NCBI RefSeq assembly: GCF_913773995.1
Contig: NZ_CAJYES010000120.1
Location: forward strand, 1 to 47,170
Length of the DNA: 47,170 nt
DNA from: an uncultured Pseudacidovorax sp.
GTDB lineage: Bacteria > Pseudomonadota > Gammaproteobacteria > Burkholderiales > Burkholderiaceae_C
Direction: 5' to 3'
Shown: one piece after another, positions 16,440-24,303 of the stretch
Position numbering within the stretch: the stretch's first letter is position 1
How the letters are laid out: every line of letters begins with the position of its first letter
The notes under the pieces: model-generated
Told to the model about the DNA's origin: nothing
The model's input: the letters and a program-made list of their open reading frames with translations, nothing else
Database searches by the model: none
Translations under genes and position numbers: made by a program

Positions 16440-17657
16440 ATGAGCAACAGCATCCTCGCCGGTCTGCGCGTCGTGGAGGCCGCGGCCTTCGTGGCCGCGC
16501 CGCTCGGCGGCATGACGCTGGCGCAGATGGGCGCCGACGTGATCCGCATCGATCCCTTGCACGGCGGCCTGGACCATCGCCGCTGGCCGGTCACGGCCGA
16601 CAACACCAGCCTCTTCTGGTGCGGCCTGAACAAGGCCAAGCGCTCGGTGGCGCTGGACCTGGCCTCGGCCGAAGGGCGCGAGATCGCCATGGCCCTGGCC
16701 TGCGCGCCGGGCGAGGACGCGGGGCTCTTCCTCACCAACTTCCCGGCGCGCGGCTGGCTGACGCACGAGGCGTTGCGTGCGCGCCGACCGGACCTGATCC
16801 AGCTCACGCTCACGGGCGACCGGCATGGCGGCTCGGCGGTCGACTACACCGTCAACGCCCGCCTGGGGCTGCCCCACATGACCGGCCCCGTCGACGCCGA
16901 AGGCGTGGTCAACCATGTGCTGCCGGCCTGGGACCTGATCACCGGCCAGATGGTGGCCGTGGGCCTGCTGGCCGCCGAGCGGCACCGCCGGCGCACCGGC
17001 GAGGGCCAGCATGTGAAGCTGGCGCTGGAGGACGTGGCCCTGGCCGTGATGCAGCACCTGGGCTTCATCGCCGAGGCGCAGCAGGGCCAGCCGCGCGAAC
17101 GCCACGGCAATGCGCTGTTCGGCGCCTTCGGTCGCGACTTCGTGACGGCCGATGGCCAGCGCGTGATGGTGGTCGGCCTCACGCTCAAGCAGTGGCGCGC
17201 GCTGGTCGAGGCCACCGGCTGTGCCGACGCGGTGGCGGCCCTGGCCAGCCAGCGCGGCGTGGACCTGGACCGCGAGGGCGAGCGCTTCCGCGCCCGTGAA
17301 GAACTGGCTGCGCTGATCGGCCCATGGATCGCGGCGCGGCCTTTCGCCCAGGTGGCCGCGGCCTTCCAGCAGCATGGCGTGTGCTGGAGCCGCTACCAGG
17401 ACGTGGCCGCTCTGGCGCGCGATCCCGAATGCTCGCCGGCCAATCCGCTCTTCACCCGCGCCGCGCAGCCCGGTGTGGGGGAGATGCTGCTGGCGGGTCT
17501 GCCGCTGGACTTCGGCGCCGCGCCGCGCCAGCCGGCCCGGCCGGCGCCGCAGCTGGGCGCGGACACCGAAGCGGTGCTGTCCGAGCTGCTGGGCATCGAC
17601 GCCGCCTGCTTCGGCCGCCTGCACGACCGGGGTGTCGTGCAGCAGGTCAGGGGCTGA
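16440..17657 (+). CDS. CaiB/BaiF CoA transferase, mesaconyl-CoA C1-C4 transferase (Mct)-like
   Basis: A 405-residue family III CoA transferase. From memory it follows Chloroflexus aurantiacus Mct (2-methylfumaryl-CoA isomerase) through distinctive blocks: RVVEAAAFVAAPLGGMTLAQ (10-29), GGLDHRRWPVT (42-52), SLFWCGLNKAKRS (57-69), FLTNFPARGWL (97-107), VDYTVNARLGLPHMTGP (134-150) and NHVLPAWDLITGQ (158-170). D165 is the expected nucleophile. Mct moves CoA within one molecule, converting mesaconyl-C1-CoA to mesaconyl-C4-CoA. It starts 2 bp after the stop of the Mcd-like gene. It is clearly distinct from the other two CaiB/BaiF proteins in the window, which have racemase-like or general features. 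Confidence 0.85.
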   Translation: MSNSILAGLRVVEAAAFVAAPLGGMTLAQMGADVIRIDPLHGGLDHRRWPVTADNTSLFWCGLNKAKRSVALDLASAEGREIAMALACAPGEDAGLFLTNFPARGWLTHEALRARRPDLIQLTLTGDRHGGSAVDYTVNARLGLPHMTGPVDAEGVVNHVLPAWDLITGQMVAVGLLAAERHRRRTGEGQHVKLALEDVALAVMQHLGFIAEAQQGQPRERHGNALFGAFGRDFVTADGQRVMVVGLTLKQWRALVEATGCADAVAALASQRGVDLDREGERFRAREELAALIGPWIAARPFAQVAAAFQQHGVCWSRYQDVAALARDPECSPANPLFTRAAQPGVGEMLLAGLPLDFGAAPRQPARPAPQLGADTEAVLSELLGIDAACFGRLHDRGVVQQVRG

Positions 17658-17668
17658 CACGGCCGTGA

Positions 17669-17851
17669 TTCGAGGCAACTGAGGAATACGGCCTCGAAGG
17701 CCTGGCCTTGCTGTGGGACTGCCCGATCCGTCGCCGCGTGCGCAGCATTCACATCTGCATCGTGCGCGACGCCCAGCTGTGCCGCGACGAAGCCTACATG
17801 GAGACCTCGGTGCTTCAGGCGTTGATGGGCCTGCCTTCGGCGTCGAGCTGA
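17669..17851 (+). pseudogene. Probable 3' remnant of an unidentified gene
   Basis: An open frame of 60 codons with no usable upstream start begins right after an in-frame stop at 17666. It reads EEYGLEGLALLWDCPIRR and then HICIVRDAQLCRDEAYMETS, with native-looking high-GC third positions. It looks like the C-terminal part of a small enzyme, possibly NTF2/SnoaL-like. Its end overlaps the end of the convergent TetR gene. No intact version or start site is visible, so I treat it as a decayed gene tail. I cannot name the family with certainty. Confidence 0.4.
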
Positions 17852-18435
17852 ACGAAGCCCACCGTCCACAGCGCCGACACCCGCGCGGCCAGCTCGCGCG
17901 GCGGGATCTGGCCGCTCTTGCGGTACCAGGTGAAGGTCCAGATCATCATGCCGAAGAGCAGCAGCGAGTAGGGCTTGCGCGCCTTGGGGTCGCGCATGAC
18001 GGTGGGGTTTATCTCGCCGAGCAGCTGCTCCAGCAGGTCGGCCAGTTCCACTTCCATGACGCGGATCTGCTCGCGCTCGGCGCGCGGCAGGAACTTGAGG
18101 TCGGCCATCAGGATGAGGTGTTCGCTGCGCGAGCGGGCCGCGCCCTGCACGAAGCTGTCGATGAAGCGAGCGAAGCGTTCCTCTGCCGGCAGCGGCAGGG
18201 CCACGATGGCCCGCAGCTCGGCGGTCTGCTGTGCGATGTGCTCGTGCACGACGGCGAAGAGCAGGTCCTCCTTGCTGGGGAAGTAGTGATACAGGTGGGA
18301 CTTGGAGGCGTTGCAGGCCTTGGCCACATCCATCATCGTGGCCTGGTCGAAGCCTTTGCGGGCAATCAGCGCAGCCGCCTTCTCCAGGATGGCGCGCTTC
18401 TTGTCCTCATAGTCGTCTGCACGGGTGCGTGTCAC
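17815..18435 (-). CDS. TetR/AcrR family transcriptional regulator 1
   Basis: A 206-residue repressor-type protein. The N-terminal helix-turn-helix spans about residues 12-55 (ILEKAAALIARKGF, DVAKACNASKSHLYHYFPSKEDLL). The recognition helix is close to that of the second TetR in this window (26610-27206), so the two are paralogues and may read the same operator. The C-terminal ligand domain (from about 60) has the helix pattern of PaaR-like regulators that respond to CoA thioesters; the ligand itself is not identifiable. Translation starts at GTG with AAGGA upstream. Operator copy 3 lies 53-72 bp upstream and overlaps a TAATAT -10-like box, which suggests autorepression and joint control of the ferredoxin reductase gene. 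Confidence 0.88.
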   Translation of the reverse strand: MTRTRADDYEDKKRAILEKAAALIARKGFDQATMMDVAKACNASKSHLYHYFPSKEDLLFAVVHEHIAQQTAELRAIVALPLPAEERFARFIDSFVQGAARSRSEHLILMADLKFLPRAEREQIRVMEVELADLLEQLLGEINPTVMRDPKARKPYSLLLFGMMIWTFTWYRKSGQIPPRELAARVSALWTVGFVQLDAEGRPINA

Positions 18436-18487
18436 GTTGCGTGTCCTTCGCCGGTTGTCTTGCCACTTGTTGACCCAGTCGATATAT

Positions 18488-18507
18488 TAGACCGACCGGA
18501 CGGACTA
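18488..18507. promoter_or_regulatory. TetR-type operator, copy 3 (divergent)
   Basis: TAGACCGACCGGACGGACTA, an imperfect 20-bp palindrome of the same family as the other four copies. It is placed between the TetR gene and the ferredoxin reductase gene. On the minus strand TAATAT (18489-18484) and on the plus strand TATAAG (18506-18511) are -10-like boxes that overlap its two ends, so it may control both directions. The -35 boxes are weak (CTTATA on the minus strand). Confidence 0.6.
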
Positions 18508-18537
18508 TAAGGCGGCCGCATCGACGCGACGCCCAGG

Positions 18538-19800
18538 ATGAACATGGAGACAGCACATCAAGCGCACTGGGATTTGATCGTGATCGGCGCCGGCCATGCC
18601 GGCAGCGAACTGGCTGTGGCCACGCGTCAGGCGGGCTGGGCCGGCAGCATCCTGCTGCTCGGCGACGAGCCCGGCCTGCCCTACCACCGGCCGCCGCTCT
18701 CCAAGGCCTATCTCGGCGGCGAGATGGATACCGACGCCCTGGCGCTGCGACCCGATGCCGCCTATGAGCGGGCAGGCGTGGTGCGCCGCAGCGGCGTGCG
18801 CGTGGTGGCCATCGACCGGGCCCGGCACGAACTGGTGCTGGCCGACACGGGCGAGCGGCTGCATTACGGCAAGCTGGCGCTGTGCACCGGCGGCCGACCC
18901 CGGCCCTACCGCTGCGAGGGCATCGATCCCGCGCGTCCGCCGTCCAACCTGCTGTACCTGCGCACGGCCGCCGACGCGGACCGGCTGCGCGCCTACGTCG
19001 AGCCGGGCGCCCGGCTGGTGGTGGTGGGCGGCGGCTATGTGGGCCTGGAGGTGGCGGCCTCGGCCACCAAGGCCGGCATGCAGGTGACGGTGCTCGAGTC
19101 GCAGCCCCGTGTGCTGGCGCGTGTGGCGGGTCATCGGCTGTCGCAGTTCTACGAGGACGAGCATCGACGGCACGGCGTGGACATCCGGACCGGCATGCAG
19201 GTGCGCGCGGTGCAGTGCAGGGACGGCGCCATCACCGCGCTGGAAGGCGCTGATGGCGAGCGCATCGAGGCCGACGTGGTGGTGGCCGGCATCGGCATGG
19301 AGCCCGAGGTGCAACTGGCGGTCGAGGCGGGCCTCGCCGCGGCCGACGGCATCCCGGTGGACGCGCACGGCCAGACGGCCGACCCCGACGTGTTCGCCGC
19401 GGGCGACTGCACGCGGCATGTGCACCCGGCCTACGAGCGGGATGTGCGCATCGAGTCGGTGCCCAACGCGCTGGAGCAGGCCCGCGCCGTCGCCGGCTGG
19501 CTGGGCGGCAAGCCCAAGCCGTACACGGCGATCCCGTGGTTCTGGTCGGACCAGTACGACCTCAAGCTGCAGATGGCCGGCCTGTCGCAGGGCCATGACC
19601 AGTGCGTGCTGCGCGGCGATCCGGCGACACGCAGCTTCTGCGCGTTCTACCTGAAGGGCGACCAGCTGCTGGCCATCGACGCGGTGAACCGGCCCGCCGA
19701 CTTCATGCTCGTGCGGCGCGCCATGGCCCAGCCGCTGACGGTCGATGCGGCACGTCTCGCGGACGAGTCGCAGCCGCTCAAGCCGATGCTGCAGGCTTGA
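18538..19800 (+). CDS. Ferredoxin reductase, rhodocoxin/putidaredoxin reductase type
   Basis: A 420-residue FAD protein that moves electrons from NAD(P)H to a [2Fe-2S] ferredoxin. The FAD motif is GAGHAG (17-22), the second nucleotide motif VVGGGYVGLEVA lies near 160, and the FAD-contact segment DVFAAGDCTRH is near 284-294. The C-terminal domain (IPWFWSDQYDLKLQMAG) is the one expected in putidaredoxin-reductase-like enzymes and ring-dioxygenase reductases. No other reductase is encoded in the window, so it most likely serves the ferredoxin at 2621 and the dioxygenase at 3065, 15 kb away but behind the same kind of operator. A second ATG two codons in (18544) is an equal start candidate. Confidence 0.9.
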   Translation: MNMETAHQAHWDLIVIGAGHAGSELAVATRQAGWAGSILLLGDEPGLPYHRPPLSKAYLGGEMDTDALALRPDAAYERAGVVRRSGVRVVAIDRARHELVLADTGERLHYGKLALCTGGRPRPYRCEGIDPARPPSNLLYLRTAADADRLRAYVEPGARLVVVGGGYVGLEVAASATKAGMQVTVLESQPRVLARVAGHRLSQFYEDEHRRHGVDIRTGMQVRAVQCRDGAITALEGADGERIEADVVVAGIGMEPEVQLAVEAGLAAADGIPVDAHGQTADPDVFAAGDCTRHVHPAYERDVRIESVPNALEQARAVAGWLGGKPKPYTAIPWFWSDQYDLKLQMAGLSQGHDQCVLRGDPATRSFCAFYLKGDQLLAIDAVNRPADFMLVRRAMAQPLTVDAARLADESQPLKPMLQA

Positions 19801-19856
19801 CTTAGGTGTAAGCCCCAAGTGGTGCAGCAAGTCCCAATGCGCAAAATCGCGCCCAA

Positions 19857-19884
19857 TTGATAGTCCGACTCGTCGGTCTAATTA
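19857..19884 (+). promoter_or_regulatory. Promoter with TetR-type operator, copy 4
   Basis: TAGTCCGACTCGTCGGTCTA (19861-19880) is the copy closest to the consensus. TTGATA (19857-19862) and TAATTA (19879-19884), 16 nt apart, form a promoter-like pair around it, in the direction of the ABC importer operon. The predicted transcript start, near 19891, would lie just inside the annotated first gene, whose ATG is at 19886 and has no Shine-Dalgarno sequence. Confidence 0.6.
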
Positions 19885-19885
19885 T

Positions 19886-20725
19886 ATGGATTCAGATCAC
19901 AACAACTCCACCCCGGCGGCCGCCGCGCCGCCCGCGCTGGCGATCCGCAGCCTGCAGGTCGTCTACGGCGGCGCCATCGAGGCCGTGCGCGACGTGTCGC
20001 TCGAAGTGCGCCCGGGTCAGATCGTCGCGCTGCTGGGCTCCAACGGCGCCGGCAAGTCGACGGTGCTCAAGGCCGTGTCGGGCGTGCTCGATGCCGAGGA
20101 CGGCGAGATCGACAAGGGCAGCATCGAGCTCTTCGGCCGCCCGATCAAGCAGGCCGGTGCGCCCGACATCGTGCGCCAGGGCATGGTGCAGGTGCCCGAA
20201 GGCCGCCGGCTGTTCGCCACGCTCACGGTGGAAGAGAACCTGATGGCCGGCGCCCATACGCGCAGCACCGCCGAACTGGCCGAGGCCCGTGAGCGCGTGT
20301 TCCGCCTCTTTCCGCGACTGGTGGACAAGCGCAGCACCGTGGCCGGCTACCTCTCGGGCGGCGAGCAGCAGATGGTCGCCATCGGTCGCGCCCTCATGAG
20401 CCGGCCGCGCGTGCTGGCGCTGGACGAGCCTTCGCTCGGGCTGGCGCCGCTGGTGGTGGCCGAGATCTTCGACAGCGTGCAGCGGCTGCGTGCCGACGAG
20501 GGCGTGACCATCCTGCTGGTGGAGCAGAACGCCAGCCGCGCCCTCGCCCTCTGCGACTACGCCTACATCATGGAAAACGGCCGTGTGGTGCTCGACGGCA
20601 CCGGCGAGCAGTTGCGCCGCAACGCCGACGTGCGCGAGTTCTACCTCGGCCTGTCCTCCGGATCTGGCCGTACACACATGAAAGACGTCAAACACTACAA
20701 GCGCCGCAAGAGGTGGCTGTCATGA
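19886..20725 (+). CDS. Branched-chain-type ABC importer, ATP-binding protein (LivF-like)
   Basis: A 279-residue ATPase. Walker A is GSNGAGKST (51-59), followed by the Q-loop region MVQVPEGRRLFATLTVEENL typical of LivF, the signature LSGGEQQ and Walker B VLALDEPSLGLAP. It would energise uptake together with the LivG-like, LivH-like, LivM-like and binding proteins encoded downstream. The C-terminus is longer than usual and ends in a basic stretch (KDVKHYKRRKRW). The start is uncertain: the only in-frame ATG at 19886 has no ribosome binding site and lies at the edge of the operator. No good start occurs before the ATPase fold begins. The stop overlaps the next start (ATGA). Confidence 0.9.
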   Translation: MDSDHNNSTPAAAAPPALAIRSLQVVYGGAIEAVRDVSLEVRPGQIVALLGSNGAGKSTVLKAVSGVLDAEDGEIDKGSIELFGRPIKQAGAPDIVRQGMVQVPEGRRLFATLTVEENLMAGAHTRSTAELAEARERVFRLFPRLVDKRSTVAGYLSGGEQQMVAIGRALMSRPRVLALDEPSLGLAPLVVAEIFDSVQRLRADEGVTILLVEQNASRALALCDYAYIMENGRVVLDGTGEQLRRNADVREFYLGLSSGSGRTHMKDVKHYKRRKRWLS

Positions 20726-21567
20726 GCGCCCACACGGTCGCTCCCGCGGGCACGCGCGCCGCAGGCAGGCCGGGGGTCCCTGCTGGCTTCGATATCCCTG
20801 TGCTGGAGGCACGCAACATCTCCAAGCGCTTCGGCGGCGTCAAGGCCGTCAATGACGTGAGCCTGCGCGTGATGCCCGGCGAGATCGTGAGCCTCATCGG
20901 CCCCAATGGCGCCGGCAAGACCACCACCTTCAATCTGGTGAGCGGCGTGCTGCCGCCCAGTGCCGGGCAGATCCTGTTCGAGGGTCGCGACACCGCGGGG
21001 CTCAAGTCCTCCGACTTCGCGGCCCTGGGCATCGGCCGCACCTTCCAGAACCTGGCACTGTTCCGCAACGGCACGGTGGTCGAGAACCTGCTGGTGGGCC
21101 GGCACATCCACTTCCGCTACAGCATCCTGGAGTCGCTGGTCTTCTGGGGCCGGCCGCGGCGCGAGGAGATCGCGGCCCGCGAGCGGGTGGAGCAGATCAT
21201 CGAGTTCCTGGAGATCGAGGAGCTGCGCGACAAGCCCGTCTCGCAGCTGGCCTACGGCCAGCAGAAGCGGGTGGAGCTGGGCCGCGCGCTGGCCTGCGAG
21301 CCCAAGCTGCTGCTGCTCGACGAGATCGTGGCCGGCATGAACCGCGAGGAGAAGGAGGACATTGCCCGCTTCACCCTCGATATCCGCGACGAGTTCGGCA
21401 TTGCCGTACTCATGATCGAGCATGACATGCAGGTGGTGATGGACCTGTCGGACCGCATCTACGTGCTGGACTTCGGCGCGCTGATCGCCGAGGGCACACC
21501 CGAGGAGATCGCCGCCGACCCGCAGGTGCTGAAGGCCTACCTGGGCGAGGAGGGCGGCCATGCTTGA
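20722..21567 (+). CDS. Branched-chain-type ABC importer, ATP-binding protein (LivG-like)
   Basis: A 281-residue ATPase. Walker A is GPNGAGKTT (60-68) and the Q-loop segment IGRTFQNLALF is typical of LivG. The signature is degenerate (LAYGQQKRVELGRAL) and Walker B ends LLLLDEIVAGMN, where most LivG proteins have DEP; the catalytic Glu is kept. The H-loop (MIEHDM) is present. The last 8 bp overlap the acyl-CoA synthetase gene. A 25-residue Ala/Pro-rich leader precedes the fold. Partner of the ATPase at 19886. Confidence 0.92.
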   Translation: MSAHTVAPAGTRAAGRPGVPAGFDIPVLEARNISKRFGGVKAVNDVSLRVMPGEIVSLIGPNGAGKTTTFNLVSGVLPPSAGQILFEGRDTAGLKSSDFAALGIGRTFQNLALFRNGTVVENLLVGRHIHFRYSILESLVFWGRPRREEIAARERVEQIIEFLEIEELRDKPVSQLAYGQQKRVELGRALACEPKLLLLDEIVAGMNREEKEDIARFTLDIRDEFGIAVLMIEHDMQVVMDLSDRIYVLDFGALIAEGTPEEIAADPQVLKAYLGEEGGHA

Positions 21568-23419
21568 CCATGCCACCCTGTTGAACGGCGAGGGCACGCT
21601 GCCCGCACTGCTGCGCCACCGCGCGCAGGAGCGGGGCGCACAGGTCGCGCTGCGCGAGAAGGTGCAGGGCGTCTGGCGTGGGCGGACCTGGGCTGACTAC
21701 TACCGCGACGCGCGCCGCACCGCACTCGGGCTGATGAAGCTGGGCCTGCAGCGCGGCGACCGCATCGTGATCGCGGCCGAGGACGTGCCCGAGTGGTTCT
21801 ATGCCGACCTGGGGGCGCAGATGCTGGGCGTGCAGGTGGTCGGCATCTACCCCACGAACCCGTGGGCCGAGGTGCTCTATATCGCCGGCCACTGCCAGGC
21901 GCGGGTGGCCATCACCGGCGACCAGGAGCAGACCGACAAGGTGCTGGAGGCCATGCAGCAGGGCGATGGCCTGCCGCATCTGCAGCACATCTTCTGCGTC
22001 GACATGAAAGGCATGCGCCGCTACGAGCCGGGCCGGCCGCATGCGTTCGACCACCTGATGGCGCTGGGCGACCAGCTGGCGCAGGAGGACCCGCTGGCCG
22101 AGCAGCGGCTGGACCGCAGCATCGACAGCCTCGTGCCGGACGACGTGAACATCCTGGTCTACACCTCCGGCACGACGGGCCCGCCCAAGGGCGCGATGCT
22201 GACGCACCGCAACTTCATCTTCGCGGCCTATTCGTATGCGAGCGCGCGAGGCATGGTGGGCCAGCGCTTCGAGTCGGTCTGCTATCTGCCCTTGTGCCAC
22301 GTGGCCGAACGCGGCTACTCGACCGTGCTGCATCTGCTGATGGGCGGCTGCGTGAACTTCGCCGAGTCTGTGGACACCGTGTCCGCCAACATCCGCGAGA
22401 TCGCGCCGACCTTCTTCCTCGGTGTGCCGCGCATCTGGGAAAAGCTGCAGCAGCACTTCGAGTTCCGCATGAAGGACAGCGGTCGCCTGCAGCGCTGGCT
22501 CTACCGCAAGGGCATGCAGCAGGGCCGCGTGCTGTCGGACCGGCGGGCCGAACACGGGCGACTGGTCCGCCTGGGCGACCGGCTCGCCTTCGGCATGTGG
22601 TGGCTGCTGCTGTTTCGCAACATGCAGCGGCACATGGGGCTCAACCGGACGCACACGCGCATGTGCGGTGGTGCCTCCGTGTCGCCGGAGACGCTCAAGT
22701 TCTTCGACATCATCGGGCTGCCGGTGGGCCAGGGCTACGGTCTTACCGAGGCGGGCGGGCTGGCTTTCGTCCAACAGCCGGGCCGGCCGTTCGTGCCCGG
22801 CAGCTGCGGTCCGGCCATGCCCGGTGTGCAGTGGCGGCTGGGCAGCGACGGCGAGATCTTCGTGCGCTCGCCCGGCGTGTTCCGCGGCTACCTGTTCGAC
22901 GACAAGGGCACCCGCGACATCCTTTCCGAAGACGGCTGGCTCGCCACCGGCGACATCGTGGAACAGCGTGCCGGCGACGAAATCGCGGTGGTCGACCGCA
23001 AGAAGGCCATCATCATCACGAGCGGCGGCAAGAACATTGCCCCTTCGGAGATCGAGAACGCGCTCAAGGACAGCCCCTTCGTGCGCGAGGCCATCGTGGT
23101 GGGCGACGGCCGGCACTTCCTGGGCGGGCTGATCCAGATCGACTTCGACACGGTCGGCCGCTGGGCCACCGAGCAGGGGCTGCAATACACCACCTTCAAG
23201 TCGCTGACCCTCATGCAGGAGGTGGTGGCACTCGTGCAGGGCGTGGTCGACGAGGTCAACACCCGCTTCGCCCGCGTCGAGAACATCCGCAAGTTCGTGC
23301 TGCTGGAAAAGGAGCTCGACCACGACGACGGCGAACTCACGGCCACGCAGAAGGTGCGTCGCGGGCTCATCGACAAGAAGTTCGCGCGCGAGCTGCAGCT
23401 CATCTACGGCAAGTCCTGA
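21560..23419 (+). CDS. AMP-forming acyl-CoA synthetase (long-chain FadD/ACSL-like)
   Basis: A 619-residue adenylating enzyme that converts a carboxylic acid, ATP and CoA to the acyl-CoA. The P-loop YTSGTTGPPKG is at 201-211, the A5 motif GQGYGLTEAGG follows, and the hinge and catalytic segments GWLATGD and DRKKAIIITSGGKNIAPSEIE (quoted in part: ITSGGKNIAP) are intact. The length and the NPWAEVLYI and EKLQQHFEF blocks place it with long-chain/bubblegum-type synthetases rather than benzoate-CoA ligases. Lying inside the ABC-transporter operon, it probably activates the imported acid at the membrane. It overlaps the LivG-like gene by 8 bp. Confidence 0.92.
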   Translation: MLDHATLLNGEGTLPALLRHRAQERGAQVALREKVQGVWRGRTWADYYRDARRTALGLMKLGLQRGDRIVIAAEDVPEWFYADLGAQMLGVQVVGIYPTNPWAEVLYIAGHCQARVAITGDQEQTDKVLEAMQQGDGLPHLQHIFCVDMKGMRRYEPGRPHAFDHLMALGDQLAQEDPLAEQRLDRSIDSLVPDDVNILVYTSGTTGPPKGAMLTHRNFIFAAYSYASARGMVGQRFESVCYLPLCHVAERGYSTVLHLLMGGCVNFAESVDTVSANIREIAPTFFLGVPRIWEKLQQHFEFRMKDSGRLQRWLYRKGMQQGRVLSDRRAEHGRLVRLGDRLAFGMWWLLLFRNMQRHMGLNRTHTRMCGGASVSPETLKFFDIIGLPVGQGYGLTEAGGLAFVQQPGRPFVPGSCGPAMPGVQWRLGSDGEIFVRSPGVFRGYLFDDKGTRDILSEDGWLATGDIVEQRAGDEIAVVDRKKAIIITSGGKNIAPSEIENALKDSPFVREAIVVGDGRHFLGGLIQIDFDTVGRWATEQGLQYTTFKSLTLMQEVVALVQGVVDEVNTRFARVENIRKFVLLEKELDHDDGELTATQKVRRGLIDKKFARELQLIYGKS

Positions 23420-23430
23420 GGAATAAAAGC

Positions 23431-24303
23431 ATGGGCTATTTCATCGAACTCGTGCTGTCGGGCCTGGCCATCGGCGCGATCTACGGACTCATGGCGATGA
23501 GCTTCGCCGTGATCTACAAGGCCACCGGCATCGTCAACTTCTCGCAGGGCGAACTGGGCATGCTGACGGCCTACATCTCCTGGTCCATCGCCGTGACGCT
23601 GGGTACCAGCGGCATCCTCACCGTGGTGGTGGCGCTGGTCTGCGGCGCGCTGCTGGGCATGCTGTGCGAGCGGCTGATCATGCGGCCCATGCTGGGCGAA
23701 CCGGTGCTGTCCGTCGTGCTCGTCACCGTGGGCCTGGCCGTGGTGCTGCGCGCCATCGTCACCATGGTGTGGGGCGCGGCGCCGCACAAATTCGAGGTGG
23801 CCGGCGCCGACGCCGTGGTCCAGGTGCTGGGCACCGGCATGCGCGTGAGCCAGCTGGGCGTGATCGTCGTGCTGCTGCTGGTGCTCGCGGGCTTCTGGTG
23901 GTTCCTGCGCTACAGCCGATTCGGCGTCGCCATGCGCGCGGTCGCCGCGGACGAGAACACGGCCCGGCTCATGGGCATCTCCACCGCAAGGGTGCAGTCG
24001 GTGGCCTGGGCCTGTGCCTCGGCCCTGGCGGGGCTGGCCGGCGTGTTCTTCGCGGTGATCTACGGGCTCTCGCCCATGATCTACGAGCTGGGCCTCAAGG
24101 CCTTCCCGGCCACGGTGCTGGGCGGCTTCGACGCGGTGCTGGGCTCCGGCTTCAGCGGTCTGATCATCGGCGTGTTCGAGAACCAGGTGGGTGGCTACCT
24201 GTCCAGCATCCTCAAGGACGTGGCGGGCTTCGTCCTGATCCTGGTGGTGCTGATGGTCCGGCCCTTCGGGCTGTTCGGTGAAAAGCGGATCGAGAGGGTC
24301 TGA
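23431..24303 (+). CDS. Branched-chain-type ABC importer permease (LivH-like)
   Basis: A 290-residue integral membrane permease with about eight hydrophobic segments. The opening LVLSGLAIGAIYGLMAMSF and GIVNFSQGELGM are LivH hallmarks. The coupling-helix region YSRFGVAMRAVAADENTARLMGI (landmarks FGVAMRAVA and ARLMGI) contacts the ATPases. GAGG precedes the ATG by about 11 nt. The stop and the start of the LivM-like gene share bases (TGATG), so equal amounts of the two permeases are likely made. Substrates of such systems in catabolic operons include aromatic and branched acids; specificity is not readable here. Confidence 0.93.
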   Translation: MGYFIELVLSGLAIGAIYGLMAMSFAVIYKATGIVNFSQGELGMLTAYISWSIAVTLGTSGILTVVVALVCGALLGMLCERLIMRPMLGEPVLSVVLVTVGLAVVLRAIVTMVWGAAPHKFEVAGADAVVQVLGTGMRVSQLGVIVVLLLVLAGFWWFLRYSRFGVAMRAVAADENTARLMGISTARVQSVAWACASALAGLAGVFFAVIYGLSPMIYELGLKAFPATVLGGFDAVLGSGFSGLIIGVFENQVGGYLSSILKDVAGFVLILVVLMVRPFGLFGEKRIERV

